From NCBI GenBank assembly GCA_002163135.1, contig MAAN01000008.1:1-51776 (forward strand): a stretch of 51,776 nt of DNA. Direction: 5' to 3'. Below, in pieces: positions 19,510 through 28,204 of the stretch. How positions within the stretch are numbered: position 1 is the stretch's first letter; every line of letters begins with the position of its first letter. The notes under the pieces were generated by a model. The model was not told the origin of the DNA and ran no database searches. It was given only the letters and a program-made list of their open reading frames with translations. The DNA comes from Alphaproteobacteria bacterium 46_93_T64 (GTDB lineage: Bacteria; Pseudomonadota; Alphaproteobacteria; Sneathiellales; Sneathiellaceae). The position numbers and the translations under genes are program-made.

Positions 19510-19905
19510 CTACTCCTCGCTTGAAGCAGCTGCTTTTTTAGGAGCTGCTTTTTTGGCTGCTGCTTTTTTTGGTGCTGCTTTTTTAGCACCAGAAGCAGAA
19601 ATGTCAGTAATTCTCAGAACTGTGATGTCCTGACGATGTCCAGCTTTACGCCGGTAATTCTGACGACGTTTTTTCTTGAATACGACGATCTTGTCAGCCC
19701 GTGCTTGTTCAAGCAAAGTTGCGGAGACAATCGCTCCTTCAACAACAGGAGCACCAACTGTAAGCGCGCCATCATCGGCTGCAACAGCAAGGACATGGTC
19801 CAATTGTACGGTGTCGCCGGCTTCACCTGCCAGGCGCTCTACCTTGATAACATCGTCTTTGGCGACTTTATATTGTTTACCGCCAGTTTTGATCACTGCA
19901 AACAT
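19510..19905 (-). CDS. rplU: 50S ribosomal protein L21 with Lys/Ala-rich tail
   Basis: Large-subunit protein bound to 23S rRNA and L20. Residues 1-102 are the normal L21 fold ([18 protein letters not shown] at the start; [23 protein letters not shown] near residues 77-99, given by its RRKAGHRQ core). Residues 105-131 form a repetitive tail of [14 protein letters not shown] type ending in SSEE, an extension seen in some alphaproteobacteria. The tail is coded by imperfect 15-18-base repeats (about 19518-19590). First gene of its transcript. Confidence 0.97.
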   Translation of the reverse strand: MFAVIKTGGKQYKVAKDDVIKVERLAGEAGDTVQLDHVLAVAADDGALTVGAPVVEGAIVSATLLEQARADKIVVFKKKRRQNYRRKAGHRQDITVLRITDISASGAKKAAPKKAAAKKAAPKKAAASSEE

Positions 19906-20289
19906 AGCTGATCCGTTTCGAACATAATGGATGGGTGCAAAGAAACGATTTCTTCGCGCACCGCAATTGAAGGCCGCAATATATCTACGACATGCTTTAA
20001 GTCAACATGATTCAATGAGCGGGATAAAGATTTATGTGTTTTTCGCTGTCAAATATGCTGTTTCTTAAAGAAGTAGCCAAAACTCGGGCGAAAAGGGCTT
20101 TAAAATAGGGTGGTTATAGCAAAATAACTTCGGTTTTTGAATCAATGTTGTTTGTGGGTTCTCATCAATTTGTGTCATTATATTCTTCTATATGACGTAG
20201 CCGATTCAAAATAATAACCAAAAATAGCAGCGAAGTGGCGAAAATCGGGAATCAGAACGATAAGCCATTAACGCCTGACGGAGGATGAA
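19906..20289. other. Divergent intergenic region rplU / maoC
   Basis: A stretch of 384 bases without a gene. The left part is the rplU leader and promoter (described separately); the leader can form a hairpin from AAGAAA/TTTCTT at about 19940-19955. The right part must drive the maoC-tauD pair. It contains an imperfect inverted repeat, GTCATTATA at 20174-20182 and TATATGAC at 20189-20196, about 95 bases before the maoC start, which could be an operator. No RNA gene is recognisable. Confidence 0.55.
19978..20005 (-). promoter_or_regulatory. Sigma70-type promoter of rplU-rpmA
   Basis: On the minus strand there is TTGACT (20000-20005), a 16-base spacer and TATATT (19978-19983); each hexamer differs from consensus at one position. 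Transcription would start near 19971, giving a leader of about 65 bases before the rplU ATG at 19905. Confidence 0.7.
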
Positions 20290-20790
20290 ATGAGCAATTC
20301 TAATGAAATCCCTAACCGCTACGATCCTTTTTCCAATCCACTGGTTGAAACCAAAGGGTTCGAGGATCTTAAAATTGGAGACAAATTCCCTATTCCGTCG
20401 CGAACCATAGGGGACGCTAATTTTGCGGCGTTTCAATTAGCCTCAGGCGATAATCATCCCATTCATTATGATGAAGAATACTGTAAGGCACTGGGATATT
20501 CTGGAATGCTCGCCCATGGATTTCAGGTTTTGATACAAGCAACGCCCGGCGCTGGTTTGTTTCCGCATGTGCTTGGCGATTGCATGATTGGTTTTATCGA
20601 GCAATCCAGCAAATTTTTAAAACCGTTGATCGCAGGAGACACTGTTTATCCGTTACTGGAAGTCTCCGACTTGAAGAAACAAACCAAAACAGGGGTCATC
20701 ACACTGAAATCTACGGTTCATAATCAACGGAATGAATTGTTGATGGAGGGGGAGCAGAAATTTCTCGTCAAACTAAAAAAGGCGGATTGA
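20290..20790 (+). CDS. MaoC-family hydratase/dehydratase
   Basis: Hot-dog-fold protein of 166 residues, probably hydrating or dehydrating a 2-enoyl/3-hydroxyacyl-CoA. The hydratase signature is clear at about residues 55-82: ASGDNHPIHYDEEYCKALGY then MLAHGFQ, with the catalytic Asp/His pair in GDNHPIH. GGAGGATGA precedes the ATG by about 5 bases. The stop is separated from the next gene's ATG by one base, so the two are coupled. The substrate cannot be told; the dioxygenase partner suggests a shared small-molecule pathway. Confidence 0.85.
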   Translation: MSNSNEIPNRYDPFSNPLVETKGFEDLKIGDKFPIPSRTIGDANFAAFQLASGDNHPIHYDEEYCKALGYSGMLAHGFQVLIQATPGAGLFPHVLGDCMIGFIEQSSKFLKPLIAGDTVYPLLEVSDLKKQTKTGVITLKSTVHNQRNELLMEGEQKFLVKLKKAD

Positions 20791-20791
20791 T

Positions 20792-21790
20792 ATGAGTGAA
20801 GGTTTTCTCTCTTATCGTGAACAAATCAAACACTATTTTGATCGCCCCCATCAAACCAACCCGACGGAGGCTGTGAATTGTATTGCCGCTTGGAGAGGAG
20901 ATGAGCTTCGCCAGCAATCGGACTGGACCGAAATATTGTCACCGACCGATGTGGACGAGCTAAAAAATGCTGTGATTGCCGCCAAAGCATCTGGCAAAGA
21001 ACAACGGGCAATGATTGCGGAAGATTTCCCCTTGCCTGAACTTTCGGCGAAAATTGCTCGTTGGCGGTCAGAAATTGAACGTGGCCGAGGATTTCAAGTC
21101 ATTCGAGGCGTACCAGTGGATGAGTGGAGTAAAAGCGACGCAGAATTGTTCTTCTGGTGCTTTGGCTTACATATGGGGCGTCCTGGTGGTCAAAACCCGC
21201 AAGGAGATCTGCTTGGGCATGTGACTGATACTGGAGCGGCGGCAAGTGACGCCATGTCACGTCTTTATAAAACTGCGTCAAATATTGAGTATCACTGTGA
21301 TGGTGCGGATGTTGTAGGGCTTTTGTGTTTGAAAGCTGCAAAATCAGGGGGCCAAAGTCGCATCGTGAGTTCAGTAACAGTTTTTAACGAACTGTTGAAA
21401 GCCCGACCTGAATTGGCTGCTCGCCTGTTTTCTCCGGTAAAGCTGGATATTCGAAACGAAGGCAATCGATCAGGCAAGCAATATATCGATATTATACCAA
21501 GTCAGTATGCAGACGGTGTTCTTCGAACTTTCTATCATGCGGATTACTTCAGATCAGTAACCCGTCATGACGATGTCGGTCCGTTTAGTGCAGACAATCA
21601 GGCTTTCTTTGAGACTTACGAGCGTATTGCCGCAGATCCTGATCTTTATCTGGATATGGAGCTGCGGCCCGGGGACATTCAATTGCTGTCTAACCATACT
21701 AATCTACATGCCCGGACGGATTATGAGGATTATGAGGATCCTAGAGAAAAGCGTCACCTGTTACGTCTGTGGTTGTCTCTTACTGCTTAA
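20792..21790 (+). CDS. TauD/TfdA-family Fe(II)/2-oxoglutarate dioxygenase
   Basis: A 332-residue member of the TauD fold, which hydroxylates diverse substrates using Fe(II), O2 and 2-oxoglutarate. The metal motif H-x-D appears in IEYHCDGADVVGLLCL (about residues 167-183), the distal His in LLSNHTNLHARTDYED (about 301-316), and the 2-oxoglutarate-binding Arg in RHLLRLWLSL. The region RGFQVIRGVPVDEW is typical of the TfdA/gamma-butyrobetaine side of the family. It follows the MaoC gene by one base. Its stop TAA shares bases with the stop of the convergent carboxylase gene. Substrate unknown. Confidence 0.85.
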   Translation: MSEGFLSYREQIKHYFDRPHQTNPTEAVNCIAAWRGDELRQQSDWTEILSPTDVDELKNAVIAAKASGKEQRAMIAEDFPLPELSAKIARWRSEIERGRGFQVIRGVPVDEWSKSDAELFFWCFGLHMGRPGGQNPQGDLLGHVTDTGAAASDAMSRLYKTASNIEYHCDGADVVGLLCLKAAKSGGQSRIVSSVTVFNELLKARPELAARLFSPVKLDIRNEGNRSGKQYIDIIPSQYADGVLRTFYHADYFRSVTRHDDVGPFSADNQAFFETYERIAADPDLYLDMELRPGDIQLLSNHTNLHARTDYEDYEDPREKRHLLRLWLSLTA

Positions 21791-23334
21791 GGACGCACCC
21801 CGAAACTGGGCTTGCCGGTTTTCCGCAAGGGCGCGGCTATATCGGCAAACTCACACAACAACTTACGGGTATCGCGGGGGTCAATGATTTCCTCTACCAT
21901 AAACCGCTCAGCTGTTCTGAACGGCGATCTCAGTTGATCAAGCCTGCCTTCGATTTCAGCAAGCTTGGCTTCTGGATCACTGGATGCTTCTAGCTCTGCC
22001 TTATAAGCAGCTTCCAGCCCGCCAGCGATAGGCAGTGATCCCCAATCTCCAGACGGCCATGCATAGCGTAAATTAAAGCGCGACCCGTTCATGTGAGCGG
22101 CACCGGCAACGCCGTATGTTTTCCGCATGATAATGGTGCACCATGGAACCGTTGCTTGCCATATGGCAGTCATGGCGCGGACACCGTGACGAATGGTAGC
22201 TTGCTCTTCAGCTTCACGTCCCACAAGAAATCCCGGGATATCCACAAGATGCACGACGGGCAAGTGAAATGTTTGTGCAAGATCCACGAACCTTAAAACT
22301 TTGTCTGCCGCATCTGAGGTCCAAGCCCCTGCATAATGATACGGATCACTGGCAAGAATAGCGACGGGCCAACCATCAAGGCGGGCAAATCCTGTAATAA
22401 CCGACCGTCCCCACTTTTTACCCATTTCAAAGAAGCTGTCTTCGTCCACAACGGAATTGATGATTTTGCGTGTTTTATAGACTTGCCTTGAGTTTCGCGG
22501 GATGGCTTTTATCAGCCAGTCATCTCCGCGCTCTGTATCTTCTGCGGGCGCGCTGCGCTCTGGAAGTTGGTGAACTGATTGCGGCAAATATGATAGAAAT
22601 TGTGCGGCGCGCTCAAAAGCTTCTTCTTCCGATGATGCTTCGTCATCGACAGCACCGTTTCGTGTGTGAATATCTGATCCACCCAATTCGTTTTTACTCA
22701 AGCTTTCGCCAACTCGGGCAACAACAGGGGGGCCCGCCACAAACATTTGAGACGTTTCTTTAATCATCACGGAATAATGGGACGCGGCAACTCGCGCAGC
22801 CCCAAGGCCCGCTGTAGATCCAAGTGCCAGTCCCACGACAGGAATAGTGGAGAGATTGTCGACGACCACTTCCCAACCTCGAACCGCTGGAATGTAAGTC
22901 CGTCCTTCTGTTTCAATCGTTTTAACGGATCCGCCGCCGCCGGTGCCATCAACGAGGCGAATAAGGGGTAATTGCAGCTGATTTGCCATCATCTCGACAT
23001 GGATGAGTTTTTCACGAATACCCGCGTCATTGGCGCCGCCGCGTACCGTAAAATCATCCCCAGCAACCACAACCCGGCGACCGCGAATTTTTCCGCGCCC
23101 TGTAATAAGGTTCGCAGGTTGCATGCTGACCAAGTTACCATCGGCATCATATTCCACTTTGCCGGTAATGGAGCCGACTTCGTGAAAACTGCCAGTGTCC
23201 AATATTTTTTCGATGCGTTCCCGAACGGGGAGTTTTCCGGCGTTGATGTGACGGGCTAGTTTTTCTTCTCCGCCCATTACTTTTGCAAGCTCTTTACGCT
23301 TGCGAAGCTCTTCTACTTCCGGCTCCCAGCTCAT
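21787..23334 (-). CDS. Acyl-CoA carboxylase, carboxyltransferase (beta) subunit
   Basis: A 515-residue carboxyltransferase of the crotonase-like propionyl/methylmalonyl/methylcrotonyl-CoA carboxylase type, moving CO2 from carboxy-biotin to an acyl-CoA. The N-terminal half has GRGKIRGRRVVVAGDDFTVRGG-type residues (about 78-100, by its VAGDDFTVRGG core) and the oxyanion segment GSTAGLGAARVAASH. The C-terminal half has LVDIPGFLVGREAEEQ and YGVAGAAHMNGSRF. AGGAG precedes the ATG. No biotin carboxylase or biotin-carrier gene lies beside it, so the partner subunit must be elsewhere. The acyl specificity is not visible. Confidence 0.88.
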   Translation of the reverse strand: MSWEPEVEELRKRKELAKVMGGEEKLARHINAGKLPVRERIEKILDTGSFHEVGSITGKVEYDADGNLVSMQPANLITGRGKIRGRRVVVAGDDFTVRGGANDAGIREKLIHVEMMANQLQLPLIRLVDGTGGGGSVKTIETEGRTYIPAVRGWEVVVDNLSTIPVVGLALGSTAGLGAARVAASHYSVMIKETSQMFVAGPPVVARVGESLSKNELGGSDIHTRNGAVDDEASSEEEAFERAAQFLSYLPQSVHQLPERSAPAEDTERGDDWLIKAIPRNSRQVYKTRKIINSVVDEDSFFEMGKKWGRSVITGFARLDGWPVAILASDPYHYAGAWTSDAADKVLRFVDLAQTFHLPVVHLVDIPGFLVGREAEEQATIRHGVRAMTAIWQATVPWCTIIMRKTYGVAGAAHMNGSRFNLRYAWPSGDWGSLPIAGGLEAAYKAELEASSDPEAKLAEIEGRLDQLRSPFRTAERFMVEEIIDPRDTRKLLCEFADIAAPLRKTGKPSFGVRP

Positions 23335-23626
23335 CCCCGTCTCCTTTTCATTATTATTTTCGAAAAAGAGTAGGGGAGGAAAGTGATTTACGGAAGAGGA
23401 AAGTCACTTTCCTATAATTTAGGAAGTCAAACTAGAGGATTTCGTTACGTCTGATTTTCCTATTGGTTAAAGAAACTGGTTTGACGAAATAATGCACTAC
23501 TATCGGATAAAACTGCCATTTTGAAATTTGACATAAGAGTAAATACATGGAATGTTTTCAACATAAACGAGTAGGACGATCTTTTTTTAATTAGTAATAT
23601 TTTCTGTTTTGATACAGGCAGGGGGG
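23335..23626. other. Intergenic region, carboxylase / orphan nuclease-like gene
   Basis: A stretch of 292 AT-rich bases between divergent genes. Near the carboxylase is a perfect 10-bp inverted repeat (AGGAAAGTGA 23377-23386, TCACTTTCCT 23404-23413, 17-base spacer) with an extra direct copy of GAGGAAAGT in the spacer, and TATAAT follows on the plus strand at 23413-23418. This is 42-80 bases before the carboxylase ATG and could be an operator. The rest shows nothing I can name. Confidence 0.5.
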
Positions 23627-24967
23627 ATGATGTACGAATTACCAGATCCGATAGAGTTTGGTGAGCCAGCTAGGCTTTTGCCGGTTTTAAAAGAAGTAAA
23701 CAAAGAAGATAGAGCAACATCTATCTTACTCGGAACATTTAGGGGGGTTCCGCTGTTCGCTAAAGATCTATTGGAAAGCATAGGACAAAGAATAGGAACA
23801 AGAAACAAAATCCAATGTTTTTCTCAGGTAGTTCTTAAAGAGCCAAAAGAAGGCAAATTACGCCCAGACGGATTAATAATAATTGAAAAACCTAAGGGTG
23901 CTTGGCTTACTATGATTGAGTCAAAAGTAGGCAGTGCCAATATAGAAAAAGAACAAATCCTTTCGTATGTTGAGCTTGCAAAGAAAAACAATATTGATGC
24001 GATTGTTACAATCTCAAATGAGTTTTCAGCTCTACCTTCACATCACCCAATTAAATTCGCAGTTAATGAAAAGAAGAAAATCGAGATCTATCATTGGTCA
24101 TGGTTGGATATTCTTACGAAAGCTTTGTTGTTGCAAGATAGTGACGAGATCAAAGACACAACGCAAAAATTTTTGTTAGCGGAATTTATCCGATTTTTTG
24201 AGCATGAGGCTTCTGGGGTTAAGGGTTTTACTCAAATGAATCCGGAGTGGAAAGATGTGGTATTAAAGGTTCAAAATGGGACAATTTTGCGAAAGCAAGC
24301 CGAAGAAACGATAAATACCGTTGCGGCATGGCATCAAGAAAGTCGTGATTTGAGTTTAATTTTGAGTAGAGAACTCAATGTAATCGTAAAAGAAAAATTG
24401 ACCAAGAAGCACGCAAAACTCCCGGAAGCTCGAATTAAAGATGACGCGGACAGGTTAGTGTCTGATACGGAATTATGCAGTGTTTTTGATGTGCCCGATG
24501 CCGCCTCTGAAATTTCCGTTGTTGCAAATTTAAGTAGGCGGTCTCTTACATGTTCTATGGTATTGCCAGCGCCAGAAGATCGTAAAACTAATAAATCACA
24601 AATTACTTGGTTGCTGAAACAATTGTCAAAAACCACAGACGCATCTTTGTTTGTGCGTGCGTGGTTTAAGGGGTCACCTCTTTCTTCACATGCTTCATTG
24701 GAAGAGTTATTGAATGAACCTGAGTTACTCATTCTAGAAGGAAAAGAAAAGGTTCTTTTTTCTAGATTTGAAATTGCAACAACACTTGATTTAGCCGGGA
24801 AGTTTTCAGGCTCCAAAGTGTTTATTCAACAACTTGAATCATTAGTGCCGAGTTACTACGCGAATATAGGCCAATATTTACGAGCTTATGTTAAGCCTGC
24901 TCCCAAACCTCAAGCTTGGGTGAGTGAACCGGCAGAAACATTTTCTAACGTTCCTGCCGGAGAATAG
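23627..24967 (+). CDS. Orphan PD-(D/E)XK nuclease-like protein
   Basis: Unnamed protein of about 446 residues. The N-terminal part (about 20-130) has a PD-(D/E)XK nuclease-fold signature: Asp81 in RPDG, Glu98-Ser-Lys100 in MIESKVGS after a predicted strand, and Q110xxxY114 in EQILSYVELAKK, as in RecB-like and restriction-like nucleases. A conserved-looking NIDAIVTISNEF follows. The C-terminal half (about 220-446) is mixed alpha/beta with no domain I recognise. Base use is markedly more AT-rich (many AAA, AAT, ATA, TTA codons) than the flanking metabolic genes, suggesting transfer. ATG 23627 or 23630 follows AGGGGGG closely; a TTG at 23609 is less likely. It stands alone with no methylase or helicase partner. 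Role unknown; defence is one guess. Confidence 0.75.
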   Translation: MMYELPDPIEFGEPARLLPVLKEVNKEDRATSILLGTFRGVPLFAKDLLESIGQRIGTRNKIQCFSQVVLKEPKEGKLRPDGLIIIEKPKGAWLTMIESKVGSANIEKEQILSYVELAKKNNIDAIVTISNEFSALPSHHPIKFAVNEKKKIEIYHWSWLDILTKALLLQDSDEIKDTTQKFLLAEFIRFFEHEASGVKGFTQMNPEWKDVVLKVQNGTILRKQAEETINTVAAWHQESRDLSLILSRELNVIVKEKLTKKHAKLPEARIKDDADRLVSDTELCSVFDVPDAASEISVVANLSRRSLTCSMVLPAPEDRKTNKSQITWLLKQLSKTTDASLFVRAWFKGSPLSSHASLEELLNEPELLILEGKEKVLFSRFEIATTLDLAGKFSGSKVFIQQLESLVPSYYANIGQYLRAYVKPAPKPQAWVSEPAETFSNVPAGE

Positions 24968-24986
24968 TTTAGCCGCTTAATGTGAA

Positions 24987-27437
24987 TTATTGGCGGATGC
25001 GGCTGCTTTTTGGATCGTAGAATGGAGCAAGGGAAGCCGTTGTAGAAATTTTCCGTCCTGCAACTTCCAGCTCGTATGTACTCCCAAGTAACGCGTCCCG
25101 ATCCAATGGGCCTTTTTTGATGTATCCAAGGCCTATGGCGCCGCCAATAGCGTGCCCATAAGCTGCGGATGATATGTAGCCCACTCGCTCGCCGTCGCGC
25201 CAAATTGGCTCGTTGTGATAAAGCATGGCATCAGGATCATTTAGTTTGAAGACCATCAGGCGTTTTTTAACCCCTTCTTCCTTTTGAGCGAGAAGTGCTT
25301 CGCGGCCAATAAACCCGCCGGGTTTATCCCATTTCACTGTAAAGCCAAGACCAGATTCAAGGGGAGTATCTTCATCCGTGATATCATGTCCCCAATGACG
25401 GTATGCCTTTTCAATACGAAGAGAATCCATGGCGTGATACCCCGTGAGTTTAAGGCCAAACTCTTTACCGGCTTCGACAATGGTATCATAGACACCTTGT
25501 GCGAATTCTGTCGGGATATAGATCTCCCACCCTAGCTCACCTACATATGTAATGCGGGTTGCTAGCACTCGAGCGTAACCCAGATCAATTTCGCGGGACG
25601 TCGCAAATGGGAAAGCCTCATGGGACACGTCATCAGGCGTAATGGAGGCGAGAAGCTCTCGTGATTTTGGTCCCATCAAACCCAGAACCGCATAGCCAGA
25701 ACTAACATCCGTTGCAATCACATGTTCATCCTCGCCAATGTGGCGTTGTACCCAGTTCAAGTCGCGCATTTGAACGCCGCAACCGGTAACTACCAGATAG
25801 CTGTTTTTGGACAGCCGTGTGACGGTCAAATCGGCTTCAATACCGCCGTGGTCATTGAGCCACTGCGTGTAGACAACTTTTCCGATGGCTACGGACATGT
25901 CATTTGTGGAAAGCCGGTTCAGCAATTTCTCAGCATCCCGCCCTTCTACCCGGTATTTTGCAAATGAGCTTTGGTCAAATAGGCCAACGCCTTCGCGTAC
26001 GGCCATATGTTCAGCTGCAGAGTTTTCAAACCAGTTTTGACGACCGAAACTATATTCATATTCCGCTTTTTGACCCTCGTTTGCATACCAGTTTGGACGC
26101 TCCCACCCGGCGGTTTCACCAAAACAAGCGCCTGCAGCTTCGAGCCGATCATGCAGTGCTGATTTTCGAACGCCGCGTGATGTTTCAGGTTGGCGATATG
26201 GCCAATGCATTTCATAGAGAAGCCCCAGACTTTCAACAGTCCGATCATAAAGATACTTTCCGTTGATCTGGAACGGCATCATTCGGCGCACATCAACGTC
26301 CCACAGGTCCATCGGCGGCTGGCCTTTGTCAATCCAGTCAGCAAGTACTTTACCGGTGCCACCAGCAGATTGAATACCGATGGAATTAAAGCCCGTTGCC
26401 ACGTACAAGTTCGACATGTTCTGAGCTTCACCCAACATATAGCGGTCATCCGGGGTAAAGCTTTCCGGTCCGTTAAACCATGTGTGAATGCCGGTGGTCT
26501 CTAGAGCGGGGATGCGGCGCATGGCATTTTCAAGGAACGGCATTATATGTTCTTCATCTGGGGCGAGTTCATCAAAGCAGAAATCTTCGCCGATCCCTTT
26601 ATGTCCCCATGGTTTCGCAACCGGTTCAAACATGCCCACGAGTAATTTTCCGGCATCTTCTTTGATATAAATGTTATTTTCAGGATCGCGCAGAACAGGA
26701 AAACTGCTTGGCAAGCCGTCCATTGCCTCGGTTACCACATAGAAGTGTTCCGCTGCGTGCAGGGGGATCGTGACGCCGCAGGCTTTTGCAATGTCGCGGG
26801 ACCACATGCCGCCACAAAGGACAACGATGCGGGCTTTGATATCACCATGATCCGTGGTTACGCCGGTAATTTTGCCATCTTCGTGCAGGATGTCATTTAC
26901 TTTAACGCCCTCATGAATTTTTGCGCCATTTTGCCGAGCCGCGGAAGCCATCGCCCGTGTTGTATCAATGGGGTTGGTTTGACCATCACTCGGCATGAAC
27001 AGGCCGCCGACCAGATCCTCCGTATGGACCATGGGGTTAAGCTCTTTTATCTCGTCCGGAGACATGGAGATGCATTCAAGGCCAAGATTGCGAGCCATAT
27101 CAGCACCGCGCAGCATTTCCTCCCAGCGGGCCTCAGTTGGCGCAACACCGATTGAGCCATTTTGGCGAAAACCAGTTGCAAATCCCGAAATACTTTCAAG
27201 ATCTCGATACAGATCGCTTGTATACTGTGCGAGGCGGGTCATGTTGCTGCTAGCACGAAGCTGGCCTACAAGACCCGCGGCATGCCAAGTGGTGCCGGAA
27301 GTAAGCTCTTTGCGCTCTAACAGGTGAACGTCTTTATATCCCAGTAGAGATAAATGATACGCGGTTGAACATCCTATGACGCCGCCGCCAATGATGACAA
27401 TTTCTGCATCTTTCGGTAAATCGATTTTGCGAGACAT
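24987..27437 (-). CDS. Dimethylglycine/sarcosine dehydrogenase-like flavoprotein with GcvT domain
   Basis: An 816-residue oxidase of methylated glycines or related amines that passes a one-carbon unit to tetrahydrofolate. The N-terminal FAD-binding domain has GGGVIG at residues 17-22, and His52 in SGTTWHAAGL matches the histidine that holds FAD covalently in dimethylglycine dehydrogenase. The central FAO domain lies at about residues 370-425. The C-terminal GcvT-like folate domain (about 430-805) has LFDQSSFAKYRVEG and GYARVLATRITYVGELGW-type motifs. AAGGATA precedes the ATG. It is cotranscribed behind an XRE-cupin regulator 9 bases upstream. The exact substrate is uncertain. Confidence 0.88.
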   Translation of the reverse strand: MSRKIDLPKDAEIVIIGGGVIGCSTAYHLSLLGYKDVHLLERKELTSGTTWHAAGLVGQLRASSNMTRLAQYTSDLYRDLESISGFATGFRQNGSIGVAPTEARWEEMLRGADMARNLGLECISMSPDEIKELNPMVHTEDLVGGLFMPSDGQTNPIDTTRAMASAARQNGAKIHEGVKVNDILHEDGKITGVTTDHGDIKARIVVLCGGMWSRDIAKACGVTIPLHAAEHFYVVTEAMDGLPSSFPVLRDPENNIYIKEDAGKLLVGMFEPVAKPWGHKGIGEDFCFDELAPDEEHIMPFLENAMRRIPALETTGIHTWFNGPESFTPDDRYMLGEAQNMSNLYVATGFNSIGIQSAGGTGKVLADWIDKGQPPMDLWDVDVRRMMPFQINGKYLYDRTVESLGLLYEMHWPYRQPETSRGVRKSALHDRLEAAGACFGETAGWERPNWYANEGQKAEYEYSFGRQNWFENSAAEHMAVREGVGLFDQSSFAKYRVEGRDAEKLLNRLSTNDMSVAIGKVVYTQWLNDHGGIEADLTVTRLSKNSYLVVTGCGVQMRDLNWVQRHIGEDEHVIATDVSSGYAVLGLMGPKSRELLASITPDDVSHEAFPFATSREIDLGYARVLATRITYVGELGWEIYIPTEFAQGVYDTIVEAGKEFGLKLTGYHAMDSLRIEKAYRHWGHDITDEDTPLESGLGFTVKWDKPGGFIGREALLAQKEEGVKKRLMVFKLNDPDAMLYHNEPIWRDGERVGYISSAAYGHAIGGAIGLGYIKKGPLDRDALLGSTYELEVAGRKISTTASLAPFYDPKSSRIRQ

Positions 27438-27446
27438 ATTGTATCC

Positions 27447-28046
27447 TTAGTAAGTAGGAGGTGTGATAACCCAGGCGATCACCGTGGGGGCGTCACTGGA
27501 ATTTTTGCAATAATGACGACCGCCTTTTGGAAGCGCGAAACTGTCCCCGGTCGTTAATGTGAAGGTTTCATCGTCAATAATCAGATCAAGAACGCCGGAA
27601 ATAATCAGTCCGGCCTCATCTCCTTTTCGAACTCTACCCGCTTCGCCAGTCTCAGAGCCCGGCTCATAAGTGGTCAGTAGAAATTCCAGTGTCCCGCTCA
27701 AATTGGGGGATAGTAGTTCTTCTGTTAGGCCAACATTTTTCATTTGAAGAACGCGGCGATTGTCTTTTCGCACGATATATTGACGCTCAGACTTCGGCGC
27801 AGTTGCTTGACCTTGAAAAAACCAATTGATTTCAACGTCCAGTGCGCTGGAGATTTCTTCAAGAACTGGAATGGTGACGGCGGTTTTCCCGCGTTCAATT
27901 TCACTGATGTTACCCGTGGAGCGTCCGGCCTTCTCGGCAAGTTCAGTTAATGTCATGCGTTTAGCCTGACGAAGATCCCTGATTTGGTAGCCAAGCTCCA
28001 GTGGGTCGTATGGCTTCTTCTTGTCTGTGGCGGCAATATCCGACAT
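27447..28046 (-). CDS. XRE-family regulator with C-terminal cupin
   Basis: A 199-residue transcription factor. The helix-turn-helix (about residues 17-72) has LGYQIRDLRQAKRMTLTELA then GRSTGNISEIERGKTAVTIP. The cupin sensor domain (about 105-195) has EAGRVRKGDEAGLIISGVLD and GDSFALPKGGRHYC. This class (PuuR/SutR-like) commonly controls amine or amino-acid catabolism, which fits its operon partner, the dimethylglycine-dehydrogenase-like gene 9 bases downstream. A 31-bp inverted repeat just ahead of its ATG is a likely autoregulatory site. Confidence 0.9.
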   Translation of the reverse strand: MSDIAATDKKKPYDPLELGYQIRDLRQAKRMTLTELAEKAGRSTGNISEIERGKTAVTIPVLEEISSALDVEINWFFQGQATAPKSERQYIVRKDNRRVLQMKNVGLTEELLSPNLSGTLEFLLTTYEPGSETGEAGRVRKGDEAGLIISGVLDLIIDDETFTLTTGDSFALPKGGRHYCKNSSDAPTVIAWVITPPTY

Positions 28047-28070
28047 GAAATTGTTTCACTCAATTATTCT

Positions 28071-28101
28071 AAAATGAAAATTTCACAAATATTTTCATTT
28101 T
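28071..28101. promoter_or_regulatory. Inverted-repeat operator candidate for the XRE-cupin regulator
   Basis: Two perfect 11-bp arms, AAAATGAAAAT (28071-28081) and ATTTTCATTTT (28091-28101), flank a 9-base spacer 25 bases upstream of the XRE start. The left arm also forms the small palindrome TGAAA-A-TTTCA (28075-28085). Another TGAAA-TTG-TTTCA straddles the start codon. It lies between divergent genes, so it could act on the MscS gene as well. Confidence 0.6.
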
Positions 28102-28204
28102 TATCCGCAATATTCAAGAAAATTATTATAATCGGCTAGAGATATCGCGAAATTGGCGTGATTGGCTTTCTTTCTTCTAACTCCTTTGGGTATAGTTTTG
28201 ACAT

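Noticed and set aside
19518-19590. Short repeats that could suggest a CRISPR or minisatellite
   Set aside because: They are in-frame codons of the Lys/Ala-rich L21 tail, with no spacers.
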